Part shown: piece after piece, positions 39,261 through 48,118 of the stretch
Numbering within the stretch: the first letter of the stretch is position 1
Layout: each line of letters opens with the position of its first letter
Virus record (IMG/VR): IMGVR_UViG_3300043570_001980
Coordinates: 124,001-188,000 of that record
DNA from: a virus
Direction: 5' to 3' (one strand)
DNA: 64,000 nt
Notes under the pieces: generated by a model
The model's input: only the letters and a program-made list of their open reading frames with translations
Databases searched by the model: none
What the model was told of the DNA's origin: nothing
Made by a program: the position numbers and the translations under genes

Positions 39261-40747
39261 ACAGTTACTCCATATAATTTTTCAAATCTATCAGCATCGA
39301 CTCTATCATTAACCATGGGCTCTCCACGTATGTTTAAGCTGGTGTTTAACAGCATTGGGCAACCAGTCATCACGTACCACTTTGCCAACAATTGTCTAAT
39401 TCCCGATCCATCATTCGGAACTGTCTGAACACGACTAGTGCCATCAACGTGAACGATAGCAGGAAATATGTGAGGATGCCTGCAACGAGCGATGACTTGC
39501 ATATACCTACTGTCACTGAAGCCACGAGGCATATCAAAATACATATCAACATGCTCCTCCAGAATGACTGGCGCAAATGGTCTGAATTTTTGTCTGCGTT
39601 TGATTTCATTTACACGATCCTTTATTTCTGATCCTCTTGGGTCGGCCAATAAACTGCGGTTGCCCAGTGCTCTAGGACCAAACTCTGCTCTACCGCTAGC
39701 CACTCCAACAATTTGATTTTTAAGTAGCTCATCAAGTATACTGTTAACTGGATACGGTCCAGGAATGTCATGCCCAAGAAAAGCACTAGTCCAATTAACT
39801 CTGTGACCGTATGCCAAAGCGGCAGCGCCAAGACTGCTGCCTGCGTCGCCAGGATTAGGCATAATCCAAATATTATTAAAATAGTTTCCAAGATGTCTAT
39901 TTGCAAGGCAATTTAATGCCACGCCTCCCATGTATACAAGATTATCGCTCCAATTTAAAGACTTGGCACGTTTCATTACATTGACAATTAATTCTTCTAC
40001 TAGCTGTTGTGCTGATGCGGCAATGTCTTCATTGGTGGCAGCTTCTAAGTAAGTTGCATCTAATCCAGTGTGAAGATTATCTTTAAACTTGATAGTATCA
40101 AGATCTTCAATAAGACCCTGATTCATTTTTTCATACCACGAGGATTTCCCCCATCCCGACATGCCCATGGTAATGTATTCTTCGTCCATTGGGTGTAGTC
40201 CAATACGTTTAGTTATTGCACTATAAAACAACCCTATACTATGAGGATACCGTTGGCTCCACAACTTTTTATAAGTTGCTCGATGTGTAGAATCGTACAT
40301 TGCTCCCCAGATACTAATAGTATCCCATTCACCTATTGCGTCTATAACGACAACGGTGGCCTTGGTAAAGGGACTGGTTTGGAATCCTGCGGCAGCATGG
40401 GACAAATGATGTCCAGCATGTAAAAATAATGGCTCTTTATGAAAAGATACAGGTACATGTTTATGCAAATACTTACGAACAGTAATATCGGTAAAATCCA
40501 ACGCTTCATTATATTGTCCTGCGTAAAAGTTTCTTAGCTTTTTAAGCCAAGGTTTTTCGTAAAAAGCAACAACGTCTGGCTCGCCATACGATAATGCCTC
40601 TGCTACCAAGTCTTGATTGATATGAGGATCATGCTTGCTTTTACTGTAGCGTTCGGCGTGGCCGGCAAATAAAATATCGCCTTGATTAGCAATTACCGAT
40701 ACGGCAGCGTCATGAAAACCAGCACTTATACCTAGGTATTTTTTCAT
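39251..40747 (-). CDS. NodU/CmcH-family O-carbamoyltransferase
   Basis: 498 residues. YrdC-like/Kae1-type motifs HAGHHLSHAAAGF (His113, His114, His117 bind Fe and carbamoyl-AMP), IDAIGEWDT, GGVALNC (274-280) and the C-terminal FGPRALGNRS (356-362). Such enzymes move carbamoyl from carbamoyl phosphate, via AMP, to a hydroxyl of sugars or antibiotics. A phage relative is reported to carbamoylate 5-hydroxymethylcytosine in DNA. Coupled by ATGA to a 33-aa gene upstream. Slightly shorter than NodU (about 560). Confidence 0.9.
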   Translation of the reverse strand: MKKYLGISAGFHDAAVSVIANQGDILFAGHAERYSKSKHDPHINQDLVAEALSYGEPDVVAFYEKPWLKKLRNFYAGQYNEALDFTDITVRKYLHKHVPVSFHKEPLFLHAGHHLSHAAAGFQTSPFTKATVVVIDAIGEWDTISIWGAMYDSTHRATYKKLWSQRYPHSIGLFYSAITKRIGLHPMDEEYITMGMSGWGKSSWYEKMNQGLIEDLDTIKFKDNLHTGLDATYLEAATNEDIAASAQQLVEELIVNVMKRAKSLNWSDNLVYMGGVALNCLANRHLGNYFNNIWIMPNPGDAGSSLGAAALAYGHRVNWTSAFLGHDIPGPYPVNSILDELLKNQIVGVASGRAEFGPRALGNRSLLADPRGSEIKDRVNEIKRRQKFRPFAPVILEEHVDMYFDMPRGFSDSRYMQVIARCRHPHIFPAIVHVDGTSRVQTVPNDGSGIRQLLAKWYVMTGCPMLLNTSLNIRGEPMVNDRVDADRFEKLYGVTVCS

Positions 40748-40845
40748 TTGTAGATAAATGGATCTCGTTTACGTAACTCTTTGAGTTTTTTTCTATATCT
40801 TATTTCAAGTTTAATTCTATTGATTAAGTTTTTTAACCAGTTCAT
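40744..40845 (-). CDS. 33-aa basic peptide coupled to the carbamoyltransferase
   Basis: Starts at 40845, begins MNWLKNLINRIKLEIRYRKK and ends LRKRDPFIYK. Its TGA overlaps the ATG of the carbamoyltransferase. Basic amphipathic helix plus a conserved-looking RDPFIY tail. I recall short peptides of this kind next to phage carbamoyltransferases, but cannot verify it here. The placement argues for a partner or stabilising subunit. Too short for most gene callers. Confidence 0.65.
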   Translation of the reverse strand: MNWLKNLINRIKLEIRYRKKLKELRKRDPFIYK

Positions 40846-40846
40846 A

Positions 40847-41935
40847 TTAGTTCTTTCGATTGATTATGTTTATCTGACGGTCTATAAAGTCTGAGTCTGA
40901 CCAATGATAGTCGTATATAGCACAACTACTGCTGGTACTCACGCTGTATACATCTAGACTATTATTTAATTGATTCCAAACGGTCAGGTAATCTTCTGTG
41001 TTAAAACTACGTTTTAAATCTACTTGTCCCACTTGAGGATGCCCAATGGTTAATAGTTTATCATTAGGGTCAAACCCATTGACTATTAACCATTCTTTAA
41101 ATTCAGCTAGTTTAATTTGTTGCCAGCTGTGATTACCTGGATTATTTGCCCACTCAATATCAAAATCTCCAGCGGCTTCAGTCTGACTGCGCATAGAGGT
41201 AGTGACTAATTCACTAACTCGACTGTCACGGCCTTCGTCCATGAATACTTCCCAATGATGTTTTCCAATTGCCTTGTTAACTCCAACAAACACTCCTCCA
41301 AGACTGCGGTTTATTGTTTCAATACCAAATAAATCATAGTCATTTTCGTCAAGAGTAAATCTTGGCGCATTTAACCAACACATTAGTTGGCTGGGTCGTT
41401 GCCACTCAGGTGCTTCTATTTCTTTACGATAACTCAATGCCCATGTTTCAAACTCATGACAGAGTAAATTTAATTGTCTTATATGCCAGCGTATGTCAGC
41501 ACTGGCGTGATTAAAATAAACCGACATGCTACCGCTTACGCCCTGAAGGTCTTCAAAATAACGATGCAACCAATTCAAGCGTTCATGAATCATATTCCTA
41601 CCAACTGTTCTTGATCCTACAGGATCATCAGTGATAGTGTTTTCCATTGTAAAATAATCATCAATGGTATATCCAATATTTGCTTGATTAATTGCATTTA
41701 TTGATTTGTTTACCTGTTCAAGAATGTACCACCCATTGCGCTGACTTTGAGTAAATCCTAAAAAACAAAAATTTTTTTCTAAATGAGAGTCATTTGTTAA
41801 CAAACCGTTTAATGCATTTAACCATTTACGAGATAATGAACTATCATAGACGTCAATATAAACTGAGTGAAGATTATCTGTATTTCTATTTTTAAGTTCA
41901 ATTTTAATCTGTTCTAATATTTTTCCACCAGCCAT
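40847..41935 (-). CDS. Conserved phage protein of unknown function, 362 aa
   Basis: Soluble protein with GGVFVGVNKAIGKHHWEVFMDEGRD near residues 212-236, rich in Trp, His and Asp, plus FLGFTQSQRNGWYILEQVNK. I know no function; similar sequences with the GVNKAIGKHHWEVF pattern occur in large phages near carbamoyltransferase and radical SAM genes (recollection). It overlaps the neighbouring radical SAM gene by 32 bases, a sign of linked expression. Confidence 0.6.
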   Translation of the reverse strand: MAGGKILEQIKIELKNRNTDNLHSVYIDVYDSSLSRKWLNALNGLLTNDSHLEKNFCFLGFTQSQRNGWYILEQVNKSINAINQANIGYTIDDYFTMENTITDDPVGSRTVGRNMIHERLNWLHRYFEDLQGVSGSMSVYFNHASADIRWHIRQLNLLCHEFETWALSYRKEIEAPEWQRPSQLMCWLNAPRFTLDENDYDLFGIETINRSLGGVFVGVNKAIGKHHWEVFMDEGRDSRVSELVTTSMRSQTEAAGDFDIEWANNPGNHSWQQIKLAEFKEWLIVNGFDPNDKLLTIGHPQVGQVDLKRSFNTEDYLTVWNQLNNSLDVYSVSTSSSCAIYDYHWSDSDFIDRQINIINRKN

Positions 41936-43208
41936 ATATTTTGTTATCCTGTTGTAGTATTTGGTCTAGCCCAAATGTATCATTTCTAATAGATTCCAAT
42001 TGTAACATTCTGAACTTTCCTCTTGCAAGACCTTTTTCCCAGGTGTCGGGCCATTGTTCTGCAAAAGTTGGGCGTGATTTTAGTTGTAGTAACACATCCT
42101 TCAACGCACCTGGAGGTAAGTTAGTTACTAGACGATCTACTGTGCTGTCTAATAACTCACGAGGCAATGCCAATGGACTCATAATGATGTCCGGGCTAAA
42201 ACTAAAAATCACCTTGGCTAATATATCAACCCCAAGCTCATTTGATAACTGCTGTATATTACCAACTTCAAATAGTCCAGGTAATGTGAGAGTAAAATCA
42301 ATTCGCATTTGCCTGCGATGTTTTTGTATCTCAATTCCCTGTTTAAAGTTTTTTAGAAAGGTGGAATATTCAAGCCCTGTGCGGATGTATTCTCCTGTGG
42401 CTCCTGTTCCGTCGAGGCTGGCACAGATTTGCCAATCGCGAACATTAGATAAAATATCACGATATAGATTAATACCCCGAAAATCAACGCGACTAAGATT
42501 GGTGTTATACCTGGCATATAATTGTCCTCCATCATTTAATTCAATAATACGTTTCATATACCGCCAATGTTGTTCATACATTAGAGGTTCACCGCCTACC
42601 CAATAGACTTCTTCAACTCTGTGTTCTTCTACTGCTTCTGCAAATTCTTTTTCAATTTGCGTGTCCTGGAATTTACTAATTTCTGTTCTTACTGCTGGTT
42701 TCATCCAGTTATTTCTTGGATCCGAATAGTCAATAAGATTGTGTTGACGTTCTTCGCTTTCCCAACTACTAGACAACATATCCCCACACATGCGACATTT
42801 GAAATTGCAAAGATTGCTAAATCTATAATCCCAACTTATTGGTTTCATAGTTGTAGATCCGTTAGGCTGTGTTTTTTCCATGGCCTCTTCATAACGATGT
42901 TTGAATAGGTGCCAGAAATATGTTCGATAGACATCAGTATTTAACAGTTTACTGTTACAAACATCACATTCGGGCAAAATTTCTCCTGCCATCATACGTT
43001 GTCTAACACTTTTCATATGATCGCTATTCCAGTGTTGATCTAGTGTGAGTGGAATATATTTTCCTGTGCCTGCTGATGTGTCAATGTACTGTTGAAAATT
43101 TTGTGCAGGTTCGCGGCTAGCACAACACATTCTGCGTTCGGTTTGAGGACTTAGATAGGTATGCACCCAGGGTGCCATACACAAAGATTCAGGTTTATTC
43201 ATAAGCAA
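41904..43208 (-). CDS. Twitch-type radical SAM protein 1
   Basis: 434 residues. N-terminal auxiliary-cluster cysteines: Cys10, CC at 28-29, and CDVC (81-84). Radical SAM motif Cys134-xxx-Cys138-xx-Cys141 in FSNLCNFKCRMCG, then WVGGEPLMYEQHW for SAM binding. Large insert of about 35 residues before the SAM core. Belongs to the CC subtype with proteins 2 and 3. Substrate unknown; SPASM/twitch relatives modify peptides, sugars or anaerobic enzymes. Confidence 0.85.
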   Translation of the reverse strand: MLMNKPESLCMAPWVHTYLSPQTERRMCCASREPAQNFQQYIDTSAGTGKYIPLTLDQHWNSDHMKSVRQRMMAGEILPECDVCNSKLLNTDVYRTYFWHLFKHRYEEAMEKTQPNGSTTMKPISWDYRFSNLCNFKCRMCGDMLSSSWESEERQHNLIDYSDPRNNWMKPAVRTEISKFQDTQIEKEFAEAVEEHRVEEVYWVGGEPLMYEQHWRYMKRIIELNDGGQLYARYNTNLSRVDFRGINLYRDILSNVRDWQICASLDGTGATGEYIRTGLEYSTFLKNFKQGIEIQKHRRQMRIDFTLTLPGLFEVGNIQQLSNELGVDILAKVIFSFSPDIIMSPLALPRELLDSTVDRLVTNLPPGALKDVLLQLKSRPTFAEQWPDTWEKGLARGKFRMLQLESIRNDTFGLDQILQQDNKIYGWWKNIRTD

Positions 43209-44400
43209 TTGTTTTAGCCAACTCTGAATGATGTTGATTTAAATCTTGGCTTCTTCGTAGATCTATTTCTTTAATTTTTTCACGTAGTAAAGAACCATCA
43301 AGACTTGTTCCTTGCATCATAAATTGAATAATTTTTTCAAACTCCTGTTTTGTATTACCTAGAGTTGCTGTACTTTCCAATTTTTGTTTGACATATTGTT
43401 TTGACAGTTCAGGCAATGATCCTATGCTAAAATAATATGCTTCGTGCAACATATTCCAATAGATAAAATCAAAACTAGCCAACTTGTGCCAGGCCGCAAG
43501 CTCTTCAAGATACAGCACATTAAAAACATTAACAGTACTACAACATTGTAACTGTAGGTTAGGCATTGTAGATTGTAACAATTTAAACTTGTTAATGTTT
43601 TCGTTTACTTCTTTCCAACTAGCATTCATGCGTTGGTATTCAAATCTTGGTCCTACGTCATCTATGCTAAATGCAACTTCAACTGTTTTAAAGTGTCGCC
43701 AAATGTCAGGCGCACGTTCAGGAACTATGGTTCCGTTTGTATTGTAATGTATCTCTACTTGTCCAGCAATTCCTCTGTCTATAATTCCTTGTAACATATC
43801 AAAATGTTCGCTGATCATAAAAGGTTCGCCACCGGTGAATTCTATATAGTGTATGTCAGATAGGCATTGATCAATTTGTTGCCAAAATTGTTTATTTTCT
43901 CTTGGCCAACTACCAGCACGTAGCATCTGATAGGCAAATGTTTTTTTACGATCTTGGTGTGGTACAGCCATCATTTCTTCTGTTGCATACGAACTTGATG
44001 ACCACGAACCACATATACGGCATTTAAGATTACAGATATTTCCTAGTTTTAAATCCAAGAACATCATTGGTTTTTCATCTTCACTCCAGGACTGATTGCC
44101 AACAATATGTTTTAATCGATCAATAGTGTGCATTCGTTTACTTGTTCTACCTGAATCTTCTTCGTTCCAACACTTCTTACAGGTATTAGGTTTTTGTCCT
44201 GTCAGGAATTGCTGTCTAAGATTTTTCATGTAATCTGAATTTCTTATTTCAACGAAGTCGGCTTTGGTCAATTCAAATTTATTGCCATCATTGTCAATTA
44301 TTTCATCTTCGGCAAGACAGCAAGGACGTACAGTCCCGATGGGACTAGCTTCTAAACTGATCCAAGGCAGTACACAAAATTTATCCTGTGGTAATTTCAT
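43195..44400 (-). CDS. Twitch-type radical SAM protein 2
   Basis: 401 residues. FCVLPWISLEASP and RPCC (26-28) open the N-terminal cysteine block; CKKC at 74-77; radical SAM motif Cys123, Cys127, Cys130 in LGNICNLKCRICG; FTGGEPFMISEHF. Most compact of the five. Overlaps protein 1 by 14 bases and protein 3 by ATGA, so stoichiometric expression is likely. Confidence 0.85.
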   Translation of the reverse strand: MKLPQDKFCVLPWISLEASPIGTVRPCCLAEDEIIDNDGNKFELTKADFVEIRNSDYMKNLRQQFLTGQKPNTCKKCWNEEDSGRTSKRMHTIDRLKHIVGNQSWSEDEKPMMFLDLKLGNICNLKCRICGSWSSSSYATEEMMAVPHQDRKKTFAYQMLRAGSWPRENKQFWQQIDQCLSDIHYIEFTGGEPFMISEHFDMLQGIIDRGIAGQVEIHYNTNGTIVPERAPDIWRHFKTVEVAFSIDDVGPRFEYQRMNASWKEVNENINKFKLLQSTMPNLQLQCCSTVNVFNVLYLEELAAWHKLASFDFIYWNMLHEAYYFSIGSLPELSKQYVKQKLESTATLGNTKQEFEKIIQFMMQGTSLDGSLLREKIKEIDLRRSQDLNQHHSELAKTIAYE

Positions 44401-45662
44401 TTTAATGCCGTTAATTCTGGGATGATATCCAAGATGTTTTCGTTTCTAATACCGTCCAGATCATGCGTCTTACGCCAAAATTGATCTATTAACTGTGTGT
44501 TATCCGTGGCATTCATAAAGGTGATTGCACTTTTAAAACCTTGTGTGGCACGACCCAACGGATCTCCTACTTGTGTCAACCATTCGATATGATCATAATA
44601 CTGTGCTGTGAGTCTCTCTTTGTAGTTAGCAGGAGCAATATCAATTCTATAATGCACAGGATCTTGTAAAATGTTTACATTAAGATCCTGTGGTTTTAGT
44701 AGGCCTTGTTGTACCCATGCACGATGGAATTGTGTTAAATGCATGGCATTCATAATACTTAATGTAGGACTGATATAAAAATCCACGCCTGGACAGATTT
44801 CAATCATGTCTCTGCGATTTTGTTCTACCACTGCCCAATCAGTGCCTTTGCGTATGTATTCCGCACGTGGTCCCATTGCATCTAAACTTGCGCCAACTGC
44901 AACCGAATTAAATTGTTTCCAGTACTCAAATACGCTATTACCTTTAAGGTCTGTGTGCGTGAAGTTGGTGTTGTATATCAGTCTAACATCAAAGCGGCCA
45001 CGTTTGACCAGTTCGTCAAGAATGTTATAGTGCTCTTCCATCAGCAAGGGTTCGCCGCCAGCAAAGTAAATCTGCTCCACATAGTCCAGGTGTGGCTCTA
45101 GTTGTTGCCACATGTCTGTTTCGGTGCGGCCGGCATAGTTGAGTACTTTATTACGATCTTTCCAATCACCGCCGGCCAGTTTGGCCTGGTCTTGATACCA
45201 CTGTGAACTAAAGATGTGTCCACATGATCTGCACTTTAAGTTGCACAAATTACTAAAGCGAATGTCCCAGTAAGTCATTTCAAAGGGATTTTCTTCCAGT
45301 TTCTTTATCTGATGTCCGTGATGCTTGTTGGCGCTTTTGCGGCCACTAAAGAATCCAGATTCTTCTTGTTCATAACAGCGTGTGCAGGCGGCGTGTGGAG
45401 TTTCGCTCAACATGTCTGCACGTAGTTTCTGCATGGGTTTGTCGCGCCATATTTCTTCTAGTGTGTTTGTGCGACAATTACCCACAACACCGGGCTTCAT
45501 TTCAGCATGACAGCAAGGATATGCTTCTCCGGTGGGATAAGCGTGTAAATGTATCCAGGGATAGATGCAGAACGTTTTAGAATCTTCTAATAGAAAACGC
45601 TCACGCTCGGTGAGTTCTGTAGAACGCACTAGGTCTGTACTGTTATACTTGTATTGAGTCAT
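44397..45662 (-). CDS. Twitch-type radical SAM protein 3
   Basis: 421 residues from ATG 45662, chosen because the earlier in-frame codons lie deep in the upstream gene and lack similarity to the paralogues. FCIYPWIHLHAYPTGEAYPCC (31-51), CTRC (93-96), radical SAM Cys140, Cys144, Cys147 in FSNLCNLKCRSCG, and FAGGEPLLMEEHY. Classical CC subtype. Confidence 0.85.
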   Translation of the reverse strand: MTQYKYNSTDLVRSTELTERERFLLEDSKTFCIYPWIHLHAYPTGEAYPCCHAEMKPGVVGNCRTNTLEEIWRDKPMQKLRADMLSETPHAACTRCYEQEESGFFSGRKSANKHHGHQIKKLEENPFEMTYWDIRFSNLCNLKCRSCGHIFSSQWYQDQAKLAGGDWKDRNKVLNYAGRTETDMWQQLEPHLDYVEQIYFAGGEPLLMEEHYNILDELVKRGRFDVRLIYNTNFTHTDLKGNSVFEYWKQFNSVAVGASLDAMGPRAEYIRKGTDWAVVEQNRRDMIEICPGVDFYISPTLSIMNAMHLTQFHRAWVQQGLLKPQDLNVNILQDPVHYRIDIAPANYKERLTAQYYDHIEWLTQVGDPLGRATQGFKSAITFMNATDNTQLIDQFWRKTHDLDGIRNENILDIIPELTALK

Positions 45663-46974
45663 ACCATTCTTTAAGATTAGGAAATGCCTGAGCAAAATCT
45701 TTACCGCGGCGCTGATCATATTGTGCATGAAACTTGTAAAAATCATTCAGCAATTTAGGCATGTCAAACGCATCCGAGTGCGGAGTTTTTACCACGTCTA
45801 GATAATCAATTAATCGCTGAGTGTGATTAATTTCGTGTTCGTGCAAATAGCTGTGACCTTTGTGTTTACCCATCCAGTCAATTAAATCTTGTTTGTATTG
45901 ATTTCTTAAAGATTCACCGAGTACCAATGCACTTTGGAAACTGGGGAATCGCAGGATATTCAGTGTAAAATTAATATAGTCACGACCGTAGATTTTTTTC
46001 CATTCAATCAGTTGGTCTAAATGTTTAGGAAGGCTATCCAGGCACAAAGCATTAATAGTACACATACAATGTACCACTATACCAGCATCCAATAGTTTCA
46101 GCACATTAGCACACCACGCTTGATAGTCTAGACCGTCTCGAATGTATTCTGCTTGTGTACCCACTGCTTCCATGCTTGTGTATATTTCTACTTGCAAGCC
46201 TTTAATACTGTCTAGTAAACGATCTATGTCTACTTCAGCACCTAAATTTGAATTAATTGCCAATTGTGTGTGGCTACGCCCGGGATTGTTTTTAAACCAG
46301 TCAATCAGTTTCCAGGTCTCACCTGACATCAATGGCTCACCACCGGTTATTCTGAGCTCCTGAAGAGTTTGGTGGAGGTCGCTTTCCCACCAAGCAAAGA
46401 ATGCGTCCACATAAGGATTTTGTTCTCCAAACTTGTAAAGTTGGGAGGCAGCGTGATCATGAGTAAAATGATTCCTGCCATCGCTAACCAAGCCCTGGTA
46501 AGCGCCGTTGTTTCGTATATCTTTAACCCATGTACTACTAAAAGCAGGATTACAGTAGCTACAAGCAAACTGGCAAGTGCGATCAAACGCAATCTCTAGT
46601 GTTCGAAGATTGATGTCATTGCTGGCCGGAGTGCGGAAAGCATGATTTAAGTCCTCTATAGGGTAAATTTTACTTTTGTATACACGGTCACTGATTGCAT
46701 CTCGGCCAATGTCTTCAATTTTCCAGCAGTATTCACAACCGCTAGGACGCTCACCTTTCTGCATCATTTCTCTATCGGCTTTTTTTCTCTGTGTGTTATG
46801 TAACGCTGATGGGTTGCGTTTAATATCATCTACATCAATAGCGTGTGCCGGTGGATGATGACAGCTAGTTGTTTGGCCTGATCCTAGCCATATAGTAGCA
46901 TTGTACCATTTGGCCGCACAGAAACTAGAACTTTTGGTATCTAATATTTGTTGTCGGAATTCTAAATCATTCAT
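45643..46974 (-). CDS. Twitch-type radical SAM protein 4 (SCHHPP subtype)
   Basis: 443 residues from ATG 46974. Second subtype: FCAAKWYNATIWLGSG then SCHHPPAHAI in place of the PW..CC opening; NPSALHNTQRKKADREMM; CEYC (80-83); radical SAM Cys134, Cys138, Cys141 in FDRTCQFACSYCNPAFSSTW; LRITGGEPLMSGETW. Shares SxxHPP, NPxALHNT and AFSSTW features with protein 5. Confidence 0.85.
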   Translation of the reverse strand: MNDLEFRQQILDTKSSSFCAAKWYNATIWLGSGQTTSCHHPPAHAIDVDDIKRNPSALHNTQRKKADREMMQKGERPSGCEYCWKIEDIGRDAISDRVYKSKIYPIEDLNHAFRTPASNDINLRTLEIAFDRTCQFACSYCNPAFSSTWVKDIRNNGAYQGLVSDGRNHFTHDHAASQLYKFGEQNPYVDAFFAWWESDLHQTLQELRITGGEPLMSGETWKLIDWFKNNPGRSHTQLAINSNLGAEVDIDRLLDSIKGLQVEIYTSMEAVGTQAEYIRDGLDYQAWCANVLKLLDAGIVVHCMCTINALCLDSLPKHLDQLIEWKKIYGRDYINFTLNILRFPSFQSALVLGESLRNQYKQDLIDWMGKHKGHSYLHEHEINHTQRLIDYLDVVKTPHSDAFDMPKLLNDFYKFHAQYDQRRGKDFAQAFPNLKEWYDSIQV

Positions 46975-48118
46975 CGAAGTGACTTTGTTTAATAAATTGC
47001 AGGAATCGTCTAGGAAATTCTTTACGCACAGTTTGGCGCATTTCAAGCAGATGTTGTTGATTGTATTTACATACATTATAACACGATTTGAGGAATTCAT
47101 CAAGATCTTGCTTACACAAATCTTCAACTATTTGTGTAATACGTGTGAGTCTATCCTGCGTATTGTCAATTTCATCAAAACTTTCATCAATCACATGTGA
47201 AAATGTTTGAAATCCTAGATTGCGCATGTCTCGATAGTATCCTCGATTGGCTGCCGCTATCCACGGGTGTCCAATAGCCACAGGTTTCCAAATTTTTTCA
47301 GTTCTAAAACTATACGGATAGTCACATACTGTTTCGGAAACTAGACTAAAATATGTATCAATATAAGGTTCTGCTTTGAGATAGATTTCTCCCCATTCTT
47401 GATCAAACAGATTGTGTTTAATAAAGCCTAATTTGGGCACTAGATCAATGTTGTTACAATAACGATCAACTTCGTATTTGGATGGCAACAGGTGTGGTTC
47501 TCTCAAAGTAAACATCTGATCCTGCCCATTAAATGGCACAGATAAATTTGAGTACATACTTTTTCTTGATTCAAGACTAGTCCACAGACTTTGATCTAAC
47601 AGTCCCATTAAATCAAGTTTTTCTATTAGGAATTTTCTATGTCCTCTCAAGCGGCCATTTAAAAACAAAAATTTAAAAGGCTTGTTGGGCGTGGAGTACA
47701 AGGCCTCTGACCGATTAATCTCTATTAGATTTTGTTTATAGTCATGTATCTTGGGCAAGAAACTATCATAGACTAAACACGGCCAGTCTGGCTCCATGTC
47801 TCCGCCACCGATTAATAAAATACGCCCTTGCACAACAAGATCGGCAATGTTATGCACACTCTCACAATGTGCTTTTAACGTTTCGCTACCTTCAGCTGGA
47901 TTGCTTAATACAACACGTATAGTGTCAGATTCAACTAACTCACGAATTCTCTCTTTATTCAAATTAAATTGTGTTCGACCTATAATATAAATTGCACCCG
48001 GAACAATAGTGTGATTACTAAAATCATAAAAAGACTCATCTTCCCAGGGTAGTAGTTGATCGTAGACTTCGCAAAATGTATCTAGAATAAGTTTACGTTT
48101 GTCTAGCATGGTACTCAC
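46967..48118 (-). CDS. Putative glycosyltransferase, TEKxW family
   Basis: 383 residues. FKFLFLNGRLRGHRKFLIEKL and LLDQSLWTSL (148-182) and TEKIWKPVAIGHPWIAA (from Thr273) with YRDMRNLGFQTFSH..ESFDEIDNTQDRL: both family motifs are complete. Sits between the two SCHHPP-type radical SAM genes, overlapping both, which ties glycosyl transfer to the radical chemistry. Confidence 0.65.
   Translation of the reverse strand: MSTMLDKRKLILDTFCEVYDQLLPWEDESFYDFSNHTIVPGAIYIIGRTQFNLNKERIRELVESDTIRVVLSNPAEGSETLKAHCESVHNIADLVVQGRILLIGGGDMEPDWPCLVYDSFLPKIHDYKQNLIEINRSEALYSTPNKPFKFLFLNGRLRGHRKFLIEKLDLMGLLDQSLWTSLESRKSMYSNLSVPFNGQDQMFTLREPHLLPSKYEVDRYCNNIDLVPKLGFIKHNLFDQEWGEIYLKAEPYIDTYFSLVSETVCDYPYSFRTEKIWKPVAIGHPWIAAANRGYYRDMRNLGFQTFSHVIDESFDEIDNTQDRLTRITQIVEDLCKQDLDEFLKSCYNVCKYNQQHLLEMRQTVRKEFPRRFLQFIKQSHFDE

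Noticed and set aside
46347-46592. Hydrophobic minus-strand frame inside radical SAM gene 4
   Set aside because: Lies wholly in another frame of a well-supported gene with no ribosome site.
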